Part shown: piece by piece, positions 36,569-45,074 of the stretch
How the letters are laid out: each line of letters starts with the position of its first letter
How positions within the stretch are numbered: the first letter of the stretch is position 1
Origin: Micromonospora sp. PLK6-60
GTDB lineage: Bacteria > Actinomycetota > Actinomycetes > Mycobacteriales > Micromonosporaceae
Direction of reading: 5' to 3'
Assembly: GCF_019890675.1 (NCBI RefSeq)
Contig: NZ_JAIOAA010000003.1
Location: forward strand, 310,001 to 374,000
Length of the DNA stretch: 64,000 nucleotides
Notes under the pieces: model-generated
Told to the model about the DNA's origin: nothing
The model's database searches: none
The model's input: only the letters and a program-made list of their open reading frames with translations
Position numbers and translations under genes: made by a program

Positions 36569-37162
36569 TCAGGGTTTGCGCGCCACAGTTTCGGCCGCCG
36601 TGGGGCGGGGCGGGCGGTCGAACAACAGGTCGACCGCGTGCTGCGCGACGTCACCCCGGGTGCGCTGCTCGTGATCGGCGGCCAGGAAGTGCACACCGAT
36701 CGCCAGGCAGGAGGCGAGCAGGGCGCGGGCCTCGATCTCCTCCGGGTCGGTGCAGAAGGCCCCGATCAGCTGGCGCAGCAGCGCCATCCGTCGGTTGTCC
36801 ACCGCGCGCAGCCGCTCGGCGACCGCCTCGTCGTGCCGAGCCCAGGTGCGGATCGCGAGGTCGATCGGCAGCAACCGACTACTCGAAAACGTGAGCATCC
36901 CGGCCCGCTGGATCTGGCTGCGCGGGTCGCCACCCTCACGCTGGACGCGTGCGATCACCTCGTCCGTGCTCTCGCGCTCCCACACGTCGAGCATCGCGCG
37001 CAGCAGCGCATCACGGTCGTCGAAGAAGCCGTAGAAACCGCCCTTGGTGACGCCGAGCCGCTTCGCGAGCACCTCGACCCGGACGGCGTCCGGCCCGCCC
37101 TCGGCCAAGACCAGCAGGCCCTCCTCGATCCACCTGTCGCGGGGCGTGCGGGTGGCAGCCAC
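36569..37162 (-). CDS. TetR/AcrR family repressor
   Basis: 197 residues. The N-terminal helix-turn-helix is RDRWIEEGLLVLAEGGPDAV followed by VEVLAKRLGVTKGGFYGFFD, a standard TetR arrangement. The C-terminal ligand domain has FSSSRLLPIDLAIRTWARHD and the MALLRQLIGAFCTDPEEIEA helix; the ligand is unknown. It is divergent from the two-gene operon at 37255, with an exact palindromic operator in the 92-bp gap, so it very likely represses itself and that operon. Confidence 0.9.
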   Translation of the reverse strand: MAATRTPRDRWIEEGLLVLAEGGPDAVRVEVLAKRLGVTKGGFYGFFDDRDALLRAMLDVWERESTDEVIARVQREGGDPRSQIQRAGMLTFSSSRLLPIDLAIRTWARHDEAVAERLRAVDNRRMALLRQLIGAFCTDPEEIEARALLASCLAIGVHFLAADHEQRTRGDVAQHAVDLLFDRPPRPTAAETVARKP

Positions 37163-37190
37163 TGCGCCTCACCTCGCTCCGTTGTGTACG

Positions 37191-37236
37191 CCACCGTATA
37201 TGACTGCTACAGTAACAATATACGGCACCGTATATT
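37191..37236. promoter_or_regulatory. TetR operator palindromes
   Basis: AATATACGG-CA-CCGTATATT (37217-37236) is a near-perfect dyad 18 bp before the divergent operon's ATG. A further CACCGTATAT half at 37192-37201 faces it across 15 bp. In this GC-rich genome such an AT-rich, symmetric site beside a tetR gene is almost certainly the operator. Confidence 0.8.
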
Positions 37237-37254
37237 AGGAATGGAGCTGCCCGC

Positions 37255-37761
37255 ATGAGCGTAGGCGCAGCCCTCAGCACCGTCGGGGTCGAACGTCTGC
37301 CCGCGTCAGTGCGTACCCTCAGCACGCTGTCCCGGATCGACTACGCCGACTACTTCGTGCTGCCGACCGACGCCGCCGCGACGGCGGAACGCTGGGCCCG
37401 GGCGATGTTCGGCGACAAGCCCGACGCCATCGAACTGTTTCTGTGGCGGGGCCTGCTGGGCCTGCGGCTGCGCCGGACCGGGTCGGCGGACACCGTCGCC
37501 GGCTGGCAGATCGGTGAACGGGCTGATGACTGCGTCCGACTTGAGGCCACCTCGTGGTTCCTGGCTGCCAACCTGGTCGTCCAAGCAACCGGTGACAGCG
37601 TGGCGCTGGGAACGTTTCTACGTTACGACCGGTGGCTGGCGCACCTGGTCTGGTCGCCGCTGTCGGTCCTGCATCGCCAGCTCGTGCCCGGCCTGCTACG
37701 CAAGGCGGCGTCCCGGATCGTGGCTGCCAAGGTCGGCGGCGGGATGTCAAGCCCACGATGA
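37255..37761 (+). CDS. DUF2867-like hypothetical protein
   Basis: 168 residues. Readable features: LSRIDYADYFVLPTDAAATA, WARAMFGDKPDAIELFLWRG, and a C-terminal TFLRYDRWLAHLVWSPLSVL with HRQLVPGLLRKAASR. The overall pattern resembles DUF2867 (an alpha/beta helix-grip-like domain), but I am not certain. No signal peptide or membrane helix. GGAATGGAGCTG precedes ATG 37255. It is first gene of a TetR-controlled operon; its stop overlaps the next start as ATGA, so the two act together. Confidence 0.65.
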   Translation: MSVGAALSTVGVERLPASVRTLSTLSRIDYADYFVLPTDAAATAERWARAMFGDKPDAIELFLWRGLLGLRLRRTGSADTVAGWQIGERADDCVRLEATSWFLAANLVVQATGDSVALGTFLRYDRWLAHLVWSPLSVLHRQLVPGLLRKAASRIVAAKVGGGMSSPR

Positions 37762-38447
37762 GAGTATTGGACCTGCCGATTGCCACGATGCAGGGCTTGT
37801 GGCTCAAGGCCACGATCAAGATCGCCCCGCCGGCCGCCGGGCCGACCACCGGCACGGTCGGAACCACCACGGCGCGCCAGCCCTTGCGCGTCGCCGTTCT
37901 CGGCGACTCCACGGCGGCCGGGTGTGGGGTCGACAACCATGACGAGAGTTTCACCGGGTGGCTCGCCCGTGAGCTGACCGCGCGCACGCTGCGGCCTGTG
38001 CAGTGGCAGGTGGTCGGCCAGTTCGGCGCCACCGCGCGCCGAATCCGCTACCGGCTGCTGTCGCAGATCGGCGAGGATCTCGATGCGGCTGTCCTCCTGG
38101 CCGGCGGCAACGACGTCATGGGCGGCCGCCACCCCGACGAATGGGCCGCGGACCTGGCGGCCATCGTCGACGATCTCATGGAGCGCTCCGGCCACGTGAT
38201 CGTGGCCGGCGTTCCGCCGTTCGCACTGTTTCCCTCGGTCCCCCCGACCCTCGGCCGGGTGCTGACCGCGCGTGCGGAGGCACTCGACGAGGTCTCGCGC
38301 GGCATCTGCCGGACGCGCCCGTGCACGACCTGGGTCACGATGGCCGAAATCCCACCGCCGCATTTCTTCGCGACGGACCGATTTCATCTTTCGGCGGCCG
38401 GCTACCGGCGCTGGGCCCAGGTCGTCGCCAACCACATTCCGGTCTGA
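37758..38447 (+). CDS. SGNH/GDSL hydrolase
   Basis: 229 residues. Block I LRVAVLGDSTAAGCGVD holds the nucleophilic Ser, block III is AAVLLAGGNDVMGG (Gly and Asn of the oxyanion hole), and block V is FFATDRFHLSAAGYRRWAQ with catalytic Asp and His. The N-terminal region (MRVLDLPIATMQGLWLKATI) is weakly hydrophobic but not a clear signal peptide. It is an esterase or lipase of unknown substrate. ATG 37758 overlaps the previous stop, so the two proteins share the TetR-regulated message. Confidence 0.88.
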   Translation: MRVLDLPIATMQGLWLKATIKIAPPAAGPTTGTVGTTTARQPLRVAVLGDSTAAGCGVDNHDESFTGWLARELTARTLRPVQWQVVGQFGATARRIRYRLLSQIGEDLDAAVLLAGGNDVMGGRHPDEWAADLAAIVDDLMERSGHVIVAGVPPFALFPSVPPTLGRVLTARAEALDEVSRGICRTRPCTTWVTMAEIPPPHFFATDRFHLSAAGYRRWAQVVANHIPV

Positions 38448-38490
38448 CCCAACACGGCCCCTGGCGTGCGGCCGGGGCGGGGCGTCCGGG

Positions 38491-39777
38491 TCAGCACTCC
38501 GGGGCGGAGACCACGTAGAACCGGGGCATCGGAAGCACCCGGAACCGCAGCCGGGCGCCGGAGCGGCGCAGTTGCCAGGTGAGCGCGAGCAGGGCGGTGG
38601 CCAGCGAGATCAGGCCGCCGATCCAGATGCTGGCGCCGGCGCCGTAGGTCTCGGCGAGCCAGCCGATCACCGGTGCGCCGATCGGGTTGGTGCCGAGGAA
38701 GACCAGCACCCAGAGCGCCATCACCCGGCCCCGGAAGGCCGCGTCGACGCCGAGCTGGATCCGCTGGTTGGCCGCCTGGGCGAAGTAGACCATGAAGAAG
38801 CCGGTGGGCAGCAGCAGGGCCACCACCAGCCAGTACGCCGAGGCCAGCCCGACCAGGGTGCCGAACGCCGAGCAGGCGACGGCGGCGCCGAGCACCACCC
38901 AGACGGTGGGCCGGCTGCGCCGCCCGGTGCCGGCCAGCGCGCCGGCCAGCGCGCCGACCGCCAGCGCGCTGCTGAACAGGCCGAACGAGGCGGCCCCGGT
39001 GTTGAACACGGTCTTGGCCAGCGCGGCGAGGGTGAGCTGGAAGTTGAACAGCGAGGTGGCGATGATGGAGATCATCACCATTGGCAGCAGCAGGTCGGGC
39101 CGGCGCCAGACGTACCGCAGGCCGTCGATCACCTTGGCCTGGTCGCGCTCGGCGACAGGCGGCAGCTCCTTGCGGTGCAGCTCCGCCGGGCGCATCCGGA
39201 TCACGTTGACCAGCGGGGCGAGCGAGCTGACCGCGGTGACCAGGAAGACCGGGCCGACGTCGAAGGCGGCGATGGCCAGGCCGGCCAGCGCCGGTCCGAC
39301 GATCCGCGCGGAGTTGAAGGTGGCCGCGTTGAGCGAGAGTGCGTTGGGCAGCAGGGGGGTGCCGACCAGTTCGCTGACGAACGCCTGCCGGACCGGGGTC
39401 TCCACGGCGTTGGCGGTGCCGAGCAGGGCGGCGAAGGCGAACACGTGCCAGAGCTGCACCAGCCCGGTGATCACCAGGGTGGCCATGGCGAGCGACAGCA
39501 CCGTCCAGAAGGCGTTGGCGACGAAGAGCAGCAGGCGCTTGTCGTACCGGTCGGCGAGGCGGCCGGAGAGCAGGGTGAGCAGCAGCACCGGGGTGAACTG
39601 GAGGGCGGTGACCACGCCGAGGGCGGTGGCCGAGTTGCCGGAGAGGTCGAGGACGAGCCAGTCCTGGGCGATGAACATCATCCAGACGCCGATCAGTTTG
39701 ATCAGCTGTCCGGTGGCGAAGAGCCGGTAGTTGCGGACTCGTAGGGACTGGAACATCGTGCTCAGCTTCGCCTGCAC
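38491..39777 (-). CDS. MFS transporter (DHA3-like)
   Basis: 428 residues, 10-12 helices. SLRVRNYRLFATGQLIKLIG at the N-terminus and the loop GRLADRYDKRLLLFVANAF are the motifs of the macrolide-efflux/enterobactin-exporter group. The C-terminus (PMPRFYVVSAPEC) is short. It probably exports a drug-like compound. GTG 39777 is selected because GAGGAGG lies 10 nt upstream on that strand; another in-frame ATG ten codons earlier lacks a ribosome site. It follows the marR-type gene in the same direction after 62 nt, so MarR probably controls it. Confidence 0.85.
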   Translation of the reverse strand: MQAKLSTMFQSLRVRNYRLFATGQLIKLIGVWMMFIAQDWLVLDLSGNSATALGVVTALQFTPVLLLTLLSGRLADRYDKRLLLFVANAFWTVLSLAMATLVITGLVQLWHVFAFAALLGTANAVETPVRQAFVSELVGTPLLPNALSLNAATFNSARIVGPALAGLAIAAFDVGPVFLVTAVSSLAPLVNVIRMRPAELHRKELPPVAERDQAKVIDGLRYVWRRPDLLLPMVMISIIATSLFNFQLTLAALAKTVFNTGAASFGLFSSALAVGALAGALAGTGRRSRPTVWVVLGAAVACSAFGTLVGLASAYWLVVALLLPTGFFMVYFAQAANQRIQLGVDAAFRGRVMALWVLVFLGTNPIGAPVIGWLAETYGAGASIWIGGLISLATALLALTWQLRRSGARLRFRVLPMPRFYVVSAPEC

Positions 39778-39839
39778 TCTTGGTGCGCCTCCTCGGGTAC
39801 GCGTCATCCACGGTGGACGGCGCGGACCCGGTGGCGCGG

Positions 39840-40289
39840 TCAGTCGCGGGCGATCCGCGAAAGGATCTCGGCGGCTCGCCGCAGCGTGTCCCGGTCCTCC
39901 TCGTCGAGGGCGGCCAGCCGGCTGGCCAGCCACTCGTCGCGGACCCGCTCGAACTGGTCGAGCACGGCCCGTCCGCCCTCGGTGGCCGCCAGGATGACCT
40001 GGCGACCGTCGGTCGGATGGGGGGTGCGCCGCACGAGGCCGCGCTCCTCCAGCTTCGCGACGATCCTGGTCATCGTGGGCGGTTGCACCCGTTCGACGTC
40101 GGCCAGCTCCCGGGGTGTCAGCGCGCCCGCCAGCTTGAGGCTGGTGAGCGCGGAGAGCTGGGTGACCGTCAGGTCGCCCACCGGGCGGGCCTGTCGGACC
40201 CGCCGGTTGAGCCGGGTGATCGCATCTCGCAACTGGGGGGCCAGCTGCGCCGGTGGCACGCGTTCCGCCGTCACCGTCCGCTCCGTCAC
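39840..40289 (-). CDS. MarR family regulator
   Basis: 149 residues. LTVTQLSALTSLKLAGALTP leads into the winged helix: RELADVERVQPPTMTRIVAK, LEERGLVRRTPHPTDGRQVI. These dimeric repressors release DNA on binding phenolic or drug-like ligands. The GTG start (40289) is 7 nt from a TAGGCT box, indicating a leaderless message. A GTTAGCC...GGCTAAC dyad covers that box, so autorepression is expected. The MFS gene follows. Confidence 0.9.
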   Translation of the reverse strand: MTERTVTAERVPPAQLAPQLRDAITRLNRRVRQARPVGDLTVTQLSALTSLKLAGALTPRELADVERVQPPTMTRIVAKLEERGLVRRTPHPTDGRQVILAATEGGRAVLDQFERVRDEWLASRLAALDEEDRDTLRRAAEILSRIARD

Positions 40290-40293
40290 AGTC

Positions 40294-40321
40294 GTTAGCC
40301 TACCTAATGAGCATGGCTAAC
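40294..40321. promoter_or_regulatory. MarR operator over marR promoter
   Basis: GTTAGCC (40294-40300) and GGCTAAC (40315-40321) are exact inverted repeats 14 bp apart. The left arm contains the -10-like box (TAGGCT on the minus strand) of the marR gene. Confidence 0.6.
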
Positions 40322-40407
40322 GACATGCGATATGACCACGCTCACGAGAAGTTTGTCCTGCTCCGGGCCGGGTGGCCGAGGCGGCACCCGGCCCGGGCTC
40401 AGGATCG

Positions 40408-41886
40408 TCAGAGCACCGCGGACTCGATCGGCCCGCGCAGGAAGTACAGCACGAACAGCAGGGCCACGAAGTAGAGCAGCGGGTGGACCTCGCGGGCCTT
40501 GCCCTTGGCGAGCTTCACCAGCACGTACGTGATGATGCCCGCGCCGATGCCGTTGGAGATCGAGTAGGTGAACGGCATCAGCACGATGGTGAGGAACGCC
40601 GGGATGGCGATCTCGTAGTCGGTCCAGTCGATGGTCCGCACCGCGGTCATCATCAGGAAGCCGACCACCACCAGCGCGGTGGACGCCGCCTCGAACGGCA
40701 CCACCACCGCCAGCGGCGCCAGGAACATCGCCAGCAGGAACAGGGCGCCGGTGACCAGGTTGGCCACGCCGGTCCGGGCGCCCTCCGCGACCCCCGCGGC
40801 ACTCTCGATGTACGACGTGTTGCTCGACACCGAGGCCGCGCCACCCGCGGCGGCGGCGATCGAGTCGACCAGCAGGATCTCCTTCGCCCGCGGCGGGGTG
40901 CCTTGCTCGTCGAGCATGTCCCCCTCCTGACCGATCGCGACCATGGTGCCCATGGTGTCGAAGAAATCGGTGATCATCAGGGTGAAGACGAACATCAGCG
41001 GGACCAGCCAGCCGACCCGACTCCACGAGCCCAGCACGTTGAAGTTGCCGAGCAGGGAGAGGTCGGGGATGTCGACCACCTTCTCCGGCAGCGCCGGCAC
41101 GTTCAGCGACCAGCCCTTCGGGTTCGGCTGGCCGTTGACGAAGGACGGGCCGACCTTGGTGATCGCCTCCACGATGATCGCCAGCACGGTCGAGGCCAGG
41201 ATGCCGATCAGGATCGCGCCGCGCACCCGGCGGACCACCAGCACGATGGTGACCAGCAGGCCGACCACGAAGACCAGCATCGGCCAACTGACGATCTTGC
41301 CGTTGATGCCCAGGCCGACCGGCACGGTGGTGTTCGCCGCGTCCGGCACCCGGCGGACGAAGCCCGCGTCCACCAGGCCGATGATGGTCAGGAAGAGGCC
41401 GATACCCACGCCGATGGCGGTCTTGAGCTGGGTCGGCACCGAGCGGAACACCGCGGTACGCAGCCCGGTCAGCACCAGGATCGCGATGAGCACACCCTCG
41501 ATCACCACCAGGCCCATGGCGTCGGCCCAGGTCATCTCGGGGGCGATCTCGAAGGCCACCAGCGCGTTGACGCCGAGGCCGGCGGCGAGCGCCATCGGGA
41601 ACCGGCCGACGACGCCCATCAGGATCGTCATCAGACCCGCCACCAGGGCGGTGGCCGCGGCCAGCGCGGGGATCGCGAGCTGCTTGCCGTCCCCGTCGAC
41701 GGCACCGCCCAGGATCAGGGGATTGAGCACCACGATGTACGCCATCGTGAAGAAGGTCGCGAGGCCACCCCGCACCTCCCGGCTCATCGTCGAGCCGCGG
41801 GAGGTGATCTCGAAGAACCGGTCGAAACCGGAGCGGGGTTGGGCGGGATCGGGTGCGGTGCCGTTGTCCGGCGGCGCTATGGACAT
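40408..41886 (-). CDS. NCS2 family purine permease (AzgA-like)
   Basis: 492 residues, about 12-14 membrane segments. FEITSRGSTMSREVRGGLAT, FFTMAYIVVLNPLIL, GRFPMALAAGLGVNALVAFE, and TDFFDTMGTMVAIGQEGDML are diagnostic of the AzgA/PbuG hypoxanthine-guanine-adenine branch. It is a proton-coupled importer of nucleobases in the plasma membrane. ATG 41886 is taken for GCGAGGGACC upstream. It is a single gene, divergent from a DUF2530 gene. Confidence 0.9.
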   Translation of the reverse strand: MSIAPPDNGTAPDPAQPRSGFDRFFEITSRGSTMSREVRGGLATFFTMAYIVVLNPLILGGAVDGDGKQLAIPALAAATALVAGLMTILMGVVGRFPMALAAGLGVNALVAFEIAPEMTWADAMGLVVIEGVLIAILVLTGLRTAVFRSVPTQLKTAIGVGIGLFLTIIGLVDAGFVRRVPDAANTTVPVGLGINGKIVSWPMLVFVVGLLVTIVLVVRRVRGAILIGILASTVLAIIVEAITKVGPSFVNGQPNPKGWSLNVPALPEKVVDIPDLSLLGNFNVLGSWSRVGWLVPLMFVFTLMITDFFDTMGTMVAIGQEGDMLDEQGTPPRAKEILLVDSIAAAAGGAASVSSNTSYIESAAGVAEGARTGVANLVTGALFLLAMFLAPLAVVVPFEAASTALVVVGFLMMTAVRTIDWTDYEIAIPAFLTIVLMPFTYSISNGIGAGIITYVLVKLAKGKAREVHPLLYFVALLFVLYFLRGPIESAVL

Positions 41887-41976
41887 CTGGTCCCTCGCAG
41901 GTGATCTTCGGTTGGACGCGCGCATCGTCCCAGATCAGTGGCGGGCAGGGAAAGTTGATCGCGTACGCTTTTGTCC

Positions 41977-42234
41977 GTGCCTCAGCAGCAGCCGCCGCGG
42001 CCGGAGCCGCTCGACCCGCCGATGGTGCCGTTCGCCGTCGTCGGGCTGGTCGCCTGGGCGGTGGCCGGGCTGGTCCTGCTGCTCTTCTTCCGCGACTGGC
42101 TGACCGCGAACGGCCACCAGAACTGGCTCTGGACCTGCCTGGCCGGTTTTCTGTGGGGCTTCCCCGGTCTCGCGACAATGATGCGCCACGACGCCCACCG
42201 GCGTCGCCGCCGGGCCGCCGCCGGCCAGAGCTGA
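41977..42234 (+). CDS. DUF2530 membrane protein
   Basis: 85 residues. Two transmembrane helices (about 17-39, MVPFAVVGLVAWAVAGLVLL; 47-65) around the conserved FFRDWLTANGHQNWLWTCLA stretch, then a His/Arg-rich tail. This is the DUF2530 pattern, of unknown function and restricted to actinobacteria. TACGCT at 41964-41969 is 7 nt before GTG 41977, so it is probably leaderless. It ends inside the first unit of a 35-39 bp tandem repeat. Confidence 0.82.
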   Translation: MPQQQPPRPEPLDPPMVPFAVVGLVAWAVAGLVLLLFFRDWLTANGHQNWLWTCLAGFLWGFPGLATMMRHDAHRRRRRAAAGQS

Positions 42235-42365
42235 CTCAGCTCCGCCGGCCCGCGCCACCCCGGCCGGCACCGACTCGACTCAGCGCGGCTCGCGCCACCC
42301 CGGCCGGCACCGACTCAGCGCGGCTCGCGCCACCCCGGCCGGCACCGACTCAGCTCCGCCGGCCC
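42233..42365. repeat. 35-bp tandem repeat after DUF2530 gene
   Basis: GACTCAGCGCGGCTCGCGCC plus ACCCCGGCCGGCACC occurs exactly twice (42277-42311, 42312-42346). It is flanked by variant units beginning GACTCAGCTCCGCCGGCC at 42233 and 42347. The repeat fills the gap between the DUF2530 stop and the DUF3027 stop. No coding function seen. Confidence 0.8.
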
Positions 42366-42387
42366 CGCGCGGCCCGGACCACCGACG

Positions 42388-43206
42388 TCACGGGTGACCG
42401 TACGGCTCCGCCGGCTCGGCCGACTCGACGGACCCGGGAGCCCGGCTCACCGTGACCGCCTCGACCGCGCTGTCGTCGTAGACCGTCGGCAACTCGTCGA
42501 CCGGCGTCTCCGGCGTCTCGGTCAGCGTCTCCGAGTGGGCGCCGCACCCGTGGTCGGCGCTGACCACCCGGCCGTCGTCGGGGGCGTAGAAGTTGCCGCA
42601 GGCCCCGAACGCCTGCCGCAGCTGACCGGCCAGCGGCAGATAGAAGCCGCAGGTGCCGCAGCGGGCGGCGGCGGGCGCCGCGGTCGAGATCGGCGCGGCG
42701 GGGCCGTGGTCGCCGTCGTACCAGCGCTGGGCCGCCTCGGCCCGCCCCTCCCGGGACATCACCCGGGGCCGGCCCAGGCCCAGCTCCCAGGCGGTCTCCT
42801 CGACCGCCGGGTCGTCGGAGAGCAGGTAGCCGGGGGCGAGCCGGTCGTCGTCGGCGGGGGTGACCAGCAGGTCGCCCGGGCCCAGGTCGCCCGGCTTGAG
42901 CCGCTCCTGCCAGGGCACCCAGCCCGGGGCGAGCATCGCGTCGGGGCCGGGTAGCAGGACCGTCTCGCAGATGGTGACCGTGCGGCTGCGCGGCACCCGG
43001 GTCACGGTGACCGCCCAGCGCCAGCCGCGGTAGCCGGCCAGCCGGCACTCGAAGTAGTGGGTGACGAGGCGGTCCCCCTCGGCCACGGCCTGGAGGTGGT
43101 CGCCGACGTCGGCGGGCTCCACGTCGGTGATCGCGGCGCGGGCCACCTCGACGGCAGCGGCGCACACCTGGTCGAGACGGGCGCGGGTGGAGGCGGGCCT
43201 GGTCAC
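42388..43206 (-). CDS. DUF3027 protein
   Basis: 272 residues. Recognisable DUF3027 sequence: RLDQVCAAAVEVARAAITDV, VGDHLQAVAEGDRLVTHYFE, GWRWAVTVTRVPRSRTVTIC and PGWVPWQERLKPGDLGPGDL. Late in the protein are two C-x-x-C or C-x-n-C pairs (RCGTCGFYLP, FGACGNFY and HGCGAHSE), likely a zinc site. It is an actinobacterial protein of unknown role, soluble. GTG 43206 is favoured because an AACAAT box lies 6 nt ahead; ATG 43224 is an alternative adding six residues. Confidence 0.82.
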   Translation of the reverse strand: MTRPASTRARLDQVCAAAVEVARAAITDVEPADVGDHLQAVAEGDRLVTHYFECRLAGYRGWRWAVTVTRVPRSRTVTICETVLLPGPDAMLAPGWVPWQERLKPGDLGPGDLLVTPADDDRLAPGYLLSDDPAVEETAWELGLGRPRVMSREGRAEAAQRWYDGDHGPAAPISTAAPAAARCGTCGFYLPLAGQLRQAFGACGNFYAPDDGRVVSADHGCGAHSETLTETPETPVDELPTVYDDSAVEAVTVSRAPGSVESAEPAEPYGHP

Positions 43207-43313
43207 CGGTCCATTGTTCCCCATGCCCGGCGGAGCCCGACAGAGGGACTCCCCGGGAGGCTTCTGCGCCGGTGCTGCGGCGTTCCCGGATCGGATGGGC
43301 GAGGATGGAACAC

Positions 43314-45074
43314 ATGCCGCTGTTCTCCCGCCCCGAGCGATCCGCACTCGGGCGGACCGTGGGCACCGGCATCCGGGCCGTACGCCTGCTGTTGCGCGGC
43401 TCGGTCAGCGGCGGCCGGTGGATGACCCGGCGGGCCGGCTCGGCCCGGGCCCGCAGCGCCGGCAACGAGGTCGGCATGGTCCGCCTCTTCGACCTGCACG
43501 CGCTCTCCTGCGCCGGCGACACGCTCATCGCGATCGGGCTGGCCGGCACGATCTTCTTCGACGTGCCGCTCGGCGAGGCGCGCAACAAGGTGGCGCTCTA
43601 CCTGCTGGTGACGATGGTGCCGTTCGCCATGCTGGCGCCGGTGGTCGGCCCGCTGCTCGACCACTTCCGGCACGGCCGCCGGTACGCGCTGGCGGCCACC
43701 ATGCTCGGCCGGGCCTTCCTGGCCTGGCTGATCTCCGACTATCTGGACAGCTTCGGCCTGTACCCGGCCGCCTTCGGGGTGCTGGCGCTGTCCCGGGCGT
43801 ACGGGGTGGCCCGGTCCGCGGCGGTGCCCCGGCTGCTGCCCGAGGGCATCGGCCTGTCCCAGGTAGGCGCGCGGGCCAGCGTCTACGGGACGGTGGCGGG
43901 CGCGCTGATGGCGCCGCTCGGCCTGGCCGCCTTCTGGTTCGGCCCGCAGTGGCCGCTGCGGGTCGCCTCGGTGATCTTCCTGGTCGGCATGGTGATCGCG
44001 CTGCGGCTGCCGCCGAAGGCGGACTCGGAGCCGCCGGAGCGGGTGCCCCAGCCGCTGCGCGCGCTGCGCGGCCGGGACCGGGAACGGCCACTGGGCCGGG
44101 GCCGCCCCGCCGGCCGGCTGGTGATCGCCACCCTGATCGGCTCCGCCACCCTGCGCGGCATGTACGGCTTCCTGCTGCTCTTCCTCGCCTTCGCGATCAA
44201 GGCCGGCGACCTGACCACGGTCTTCTGGGGCCGGGAGCTCGGCCCGCAGGTCGCGCTGGGCGTGGTCGGCGGGGCGCTGGCGGTGGGCGGCTTCCTGGCC
44301 ACCGCGATCGGCACCCGGCTGCGCATCCACCGCCCGGTCGCCATCCAGTCCAGCGCGTTGATCATCGTGGCCGGGGTGGGCGTGCTCGCCACGCTGAAGT
44401 TCTCGCTGCCCATGGTGGCGGTGCTCTGCCTGGTGACCGCCCTGTTCAGCGGGATCGCCAAGCTGACCGTGGACGCCTCGATCCAGGAGCGCATCCCGGA
44501 GCGGCTGCGGGCCAGTTCCTTCGCCCATTCCGAGACGGCGCTGATGCTCGCCTTCGTGGCCGGCGGCGCGCTGGGCCTGGTCCCGTTCGCCGGCCGGGTC
44601 GGCGTCCTCGTCGCGGCCGGGGTCGCGGTCCTCGCCGCCCTCCGCGGCCTCCTGGTCGCCCGCCGGCTCCGCGCCGAACGCCTGGTCGGTCGCCCCCTCG
44701 ACGACGACGAGCAGGACCGCCTCGCCGAGCAGGACCGGCGCGCGGAGCGGGACCGCCACGCCGAACAGGACGCCGAACAGGATCAGCCGACCGGCGCCGA
44801 CCGCGCCGAGACCACCGAGCCCGGCAATGCCCGCCGCAGCGGCGTCGCCGGCCGTGACCCTCGTGCCGGCGAACCCGACGACAGGTATCCCGCGGACGAG
44901 ACCGACGACGCCACCGAGGCCGCCCGTCGGGCGGCGCCCACCTCGCCGGCCCCCACCGGCTACGACGGGCTGGCCCCGCCCGGCTACCACGTCTACCGGC
45001 CGTCGTCGGCGGTGCCCCGGGCCGGCGGGGCGGACGACGAGGAACGGCGCGGCTCACCCGGACCGGTGTCGTGA
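43314..45074 (+). CDS. MFS transporter with long hydrophilic C-terminus
   Basis: 586 residues. Residues about 45-430 carry 10-12 membrane helices with VRLFDLHALSCAGDTLIAIG, the loop LLDHFRHGRRYALAATMLGR, and IQERIPERLRASSFAHSETA late in the domain. Residues about 440-586 are a cytoplasmic, highly charged and disordered tail rich in Asp, Glu, Arg and Gln, roughly 140 residues beyond a normal MFS protein, ending near GYDGLAPPGYHVYRPSS. Substrate unknown. The stop overlaps the mqnB start (GTGA), a linkage that might suggest a role tied to quinone or purine metabolism, but this is guesswork. Confidence 0.82.
   Translation: MPLFSRPERSALGRTVGTGIRAVRLLLRGSVSGGRWMTRRAGSARARSAGNEVGMVRLFDLHALSCAGDTLIAIGLAGTIFFDVPLGEARNKVALYLLVTMVPFAMLAPVVGPLLDHFRHGRRYALAATMLGRAFLAWLISDYLDSFGLYPAAFGVLALSRAYGVARSAAVPRLLPEGIGLSQVGARASVYGTVAGALMAPLGLAAFWFGPQWPLRVASVIFLVGMVIALRLPPKADSEPPERVPQPLRALRGRDRERPLGRGRPAGRLVIATLIGSATLRGMYGFLLLFLAFAIKAGDLTTVFWGRELGPQVALGVVGGALAVGGFLATAIGTRLRIHRPVAIQSSALIIVAGVGVLATLKFSLPMVAVLCLVTALFSGIAKLTVDASIQERIPERLRASSFAHSETALMLAFVAGGALGLVPFAGRVGVLVAAGVAVLAALRGLLVARRLRAERLVGRPLDDDEQDRLAEQDRRAERDRHAEQDAEQDQPTGADRAETTEPGNARRSGVAGRDPRAGEPDDRYPADETDDATEAARRAAPTSPAPTGYDGLAPPGYHVYRPSSAVPRAGGADDEERRGSPGPVS

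Noticed and set aside
40372..42103. Plus-strand frames opposite the purine permease
   Set aside because: His/Asp/Arg-rich shadow sequence without hydrophobic or domain structure.
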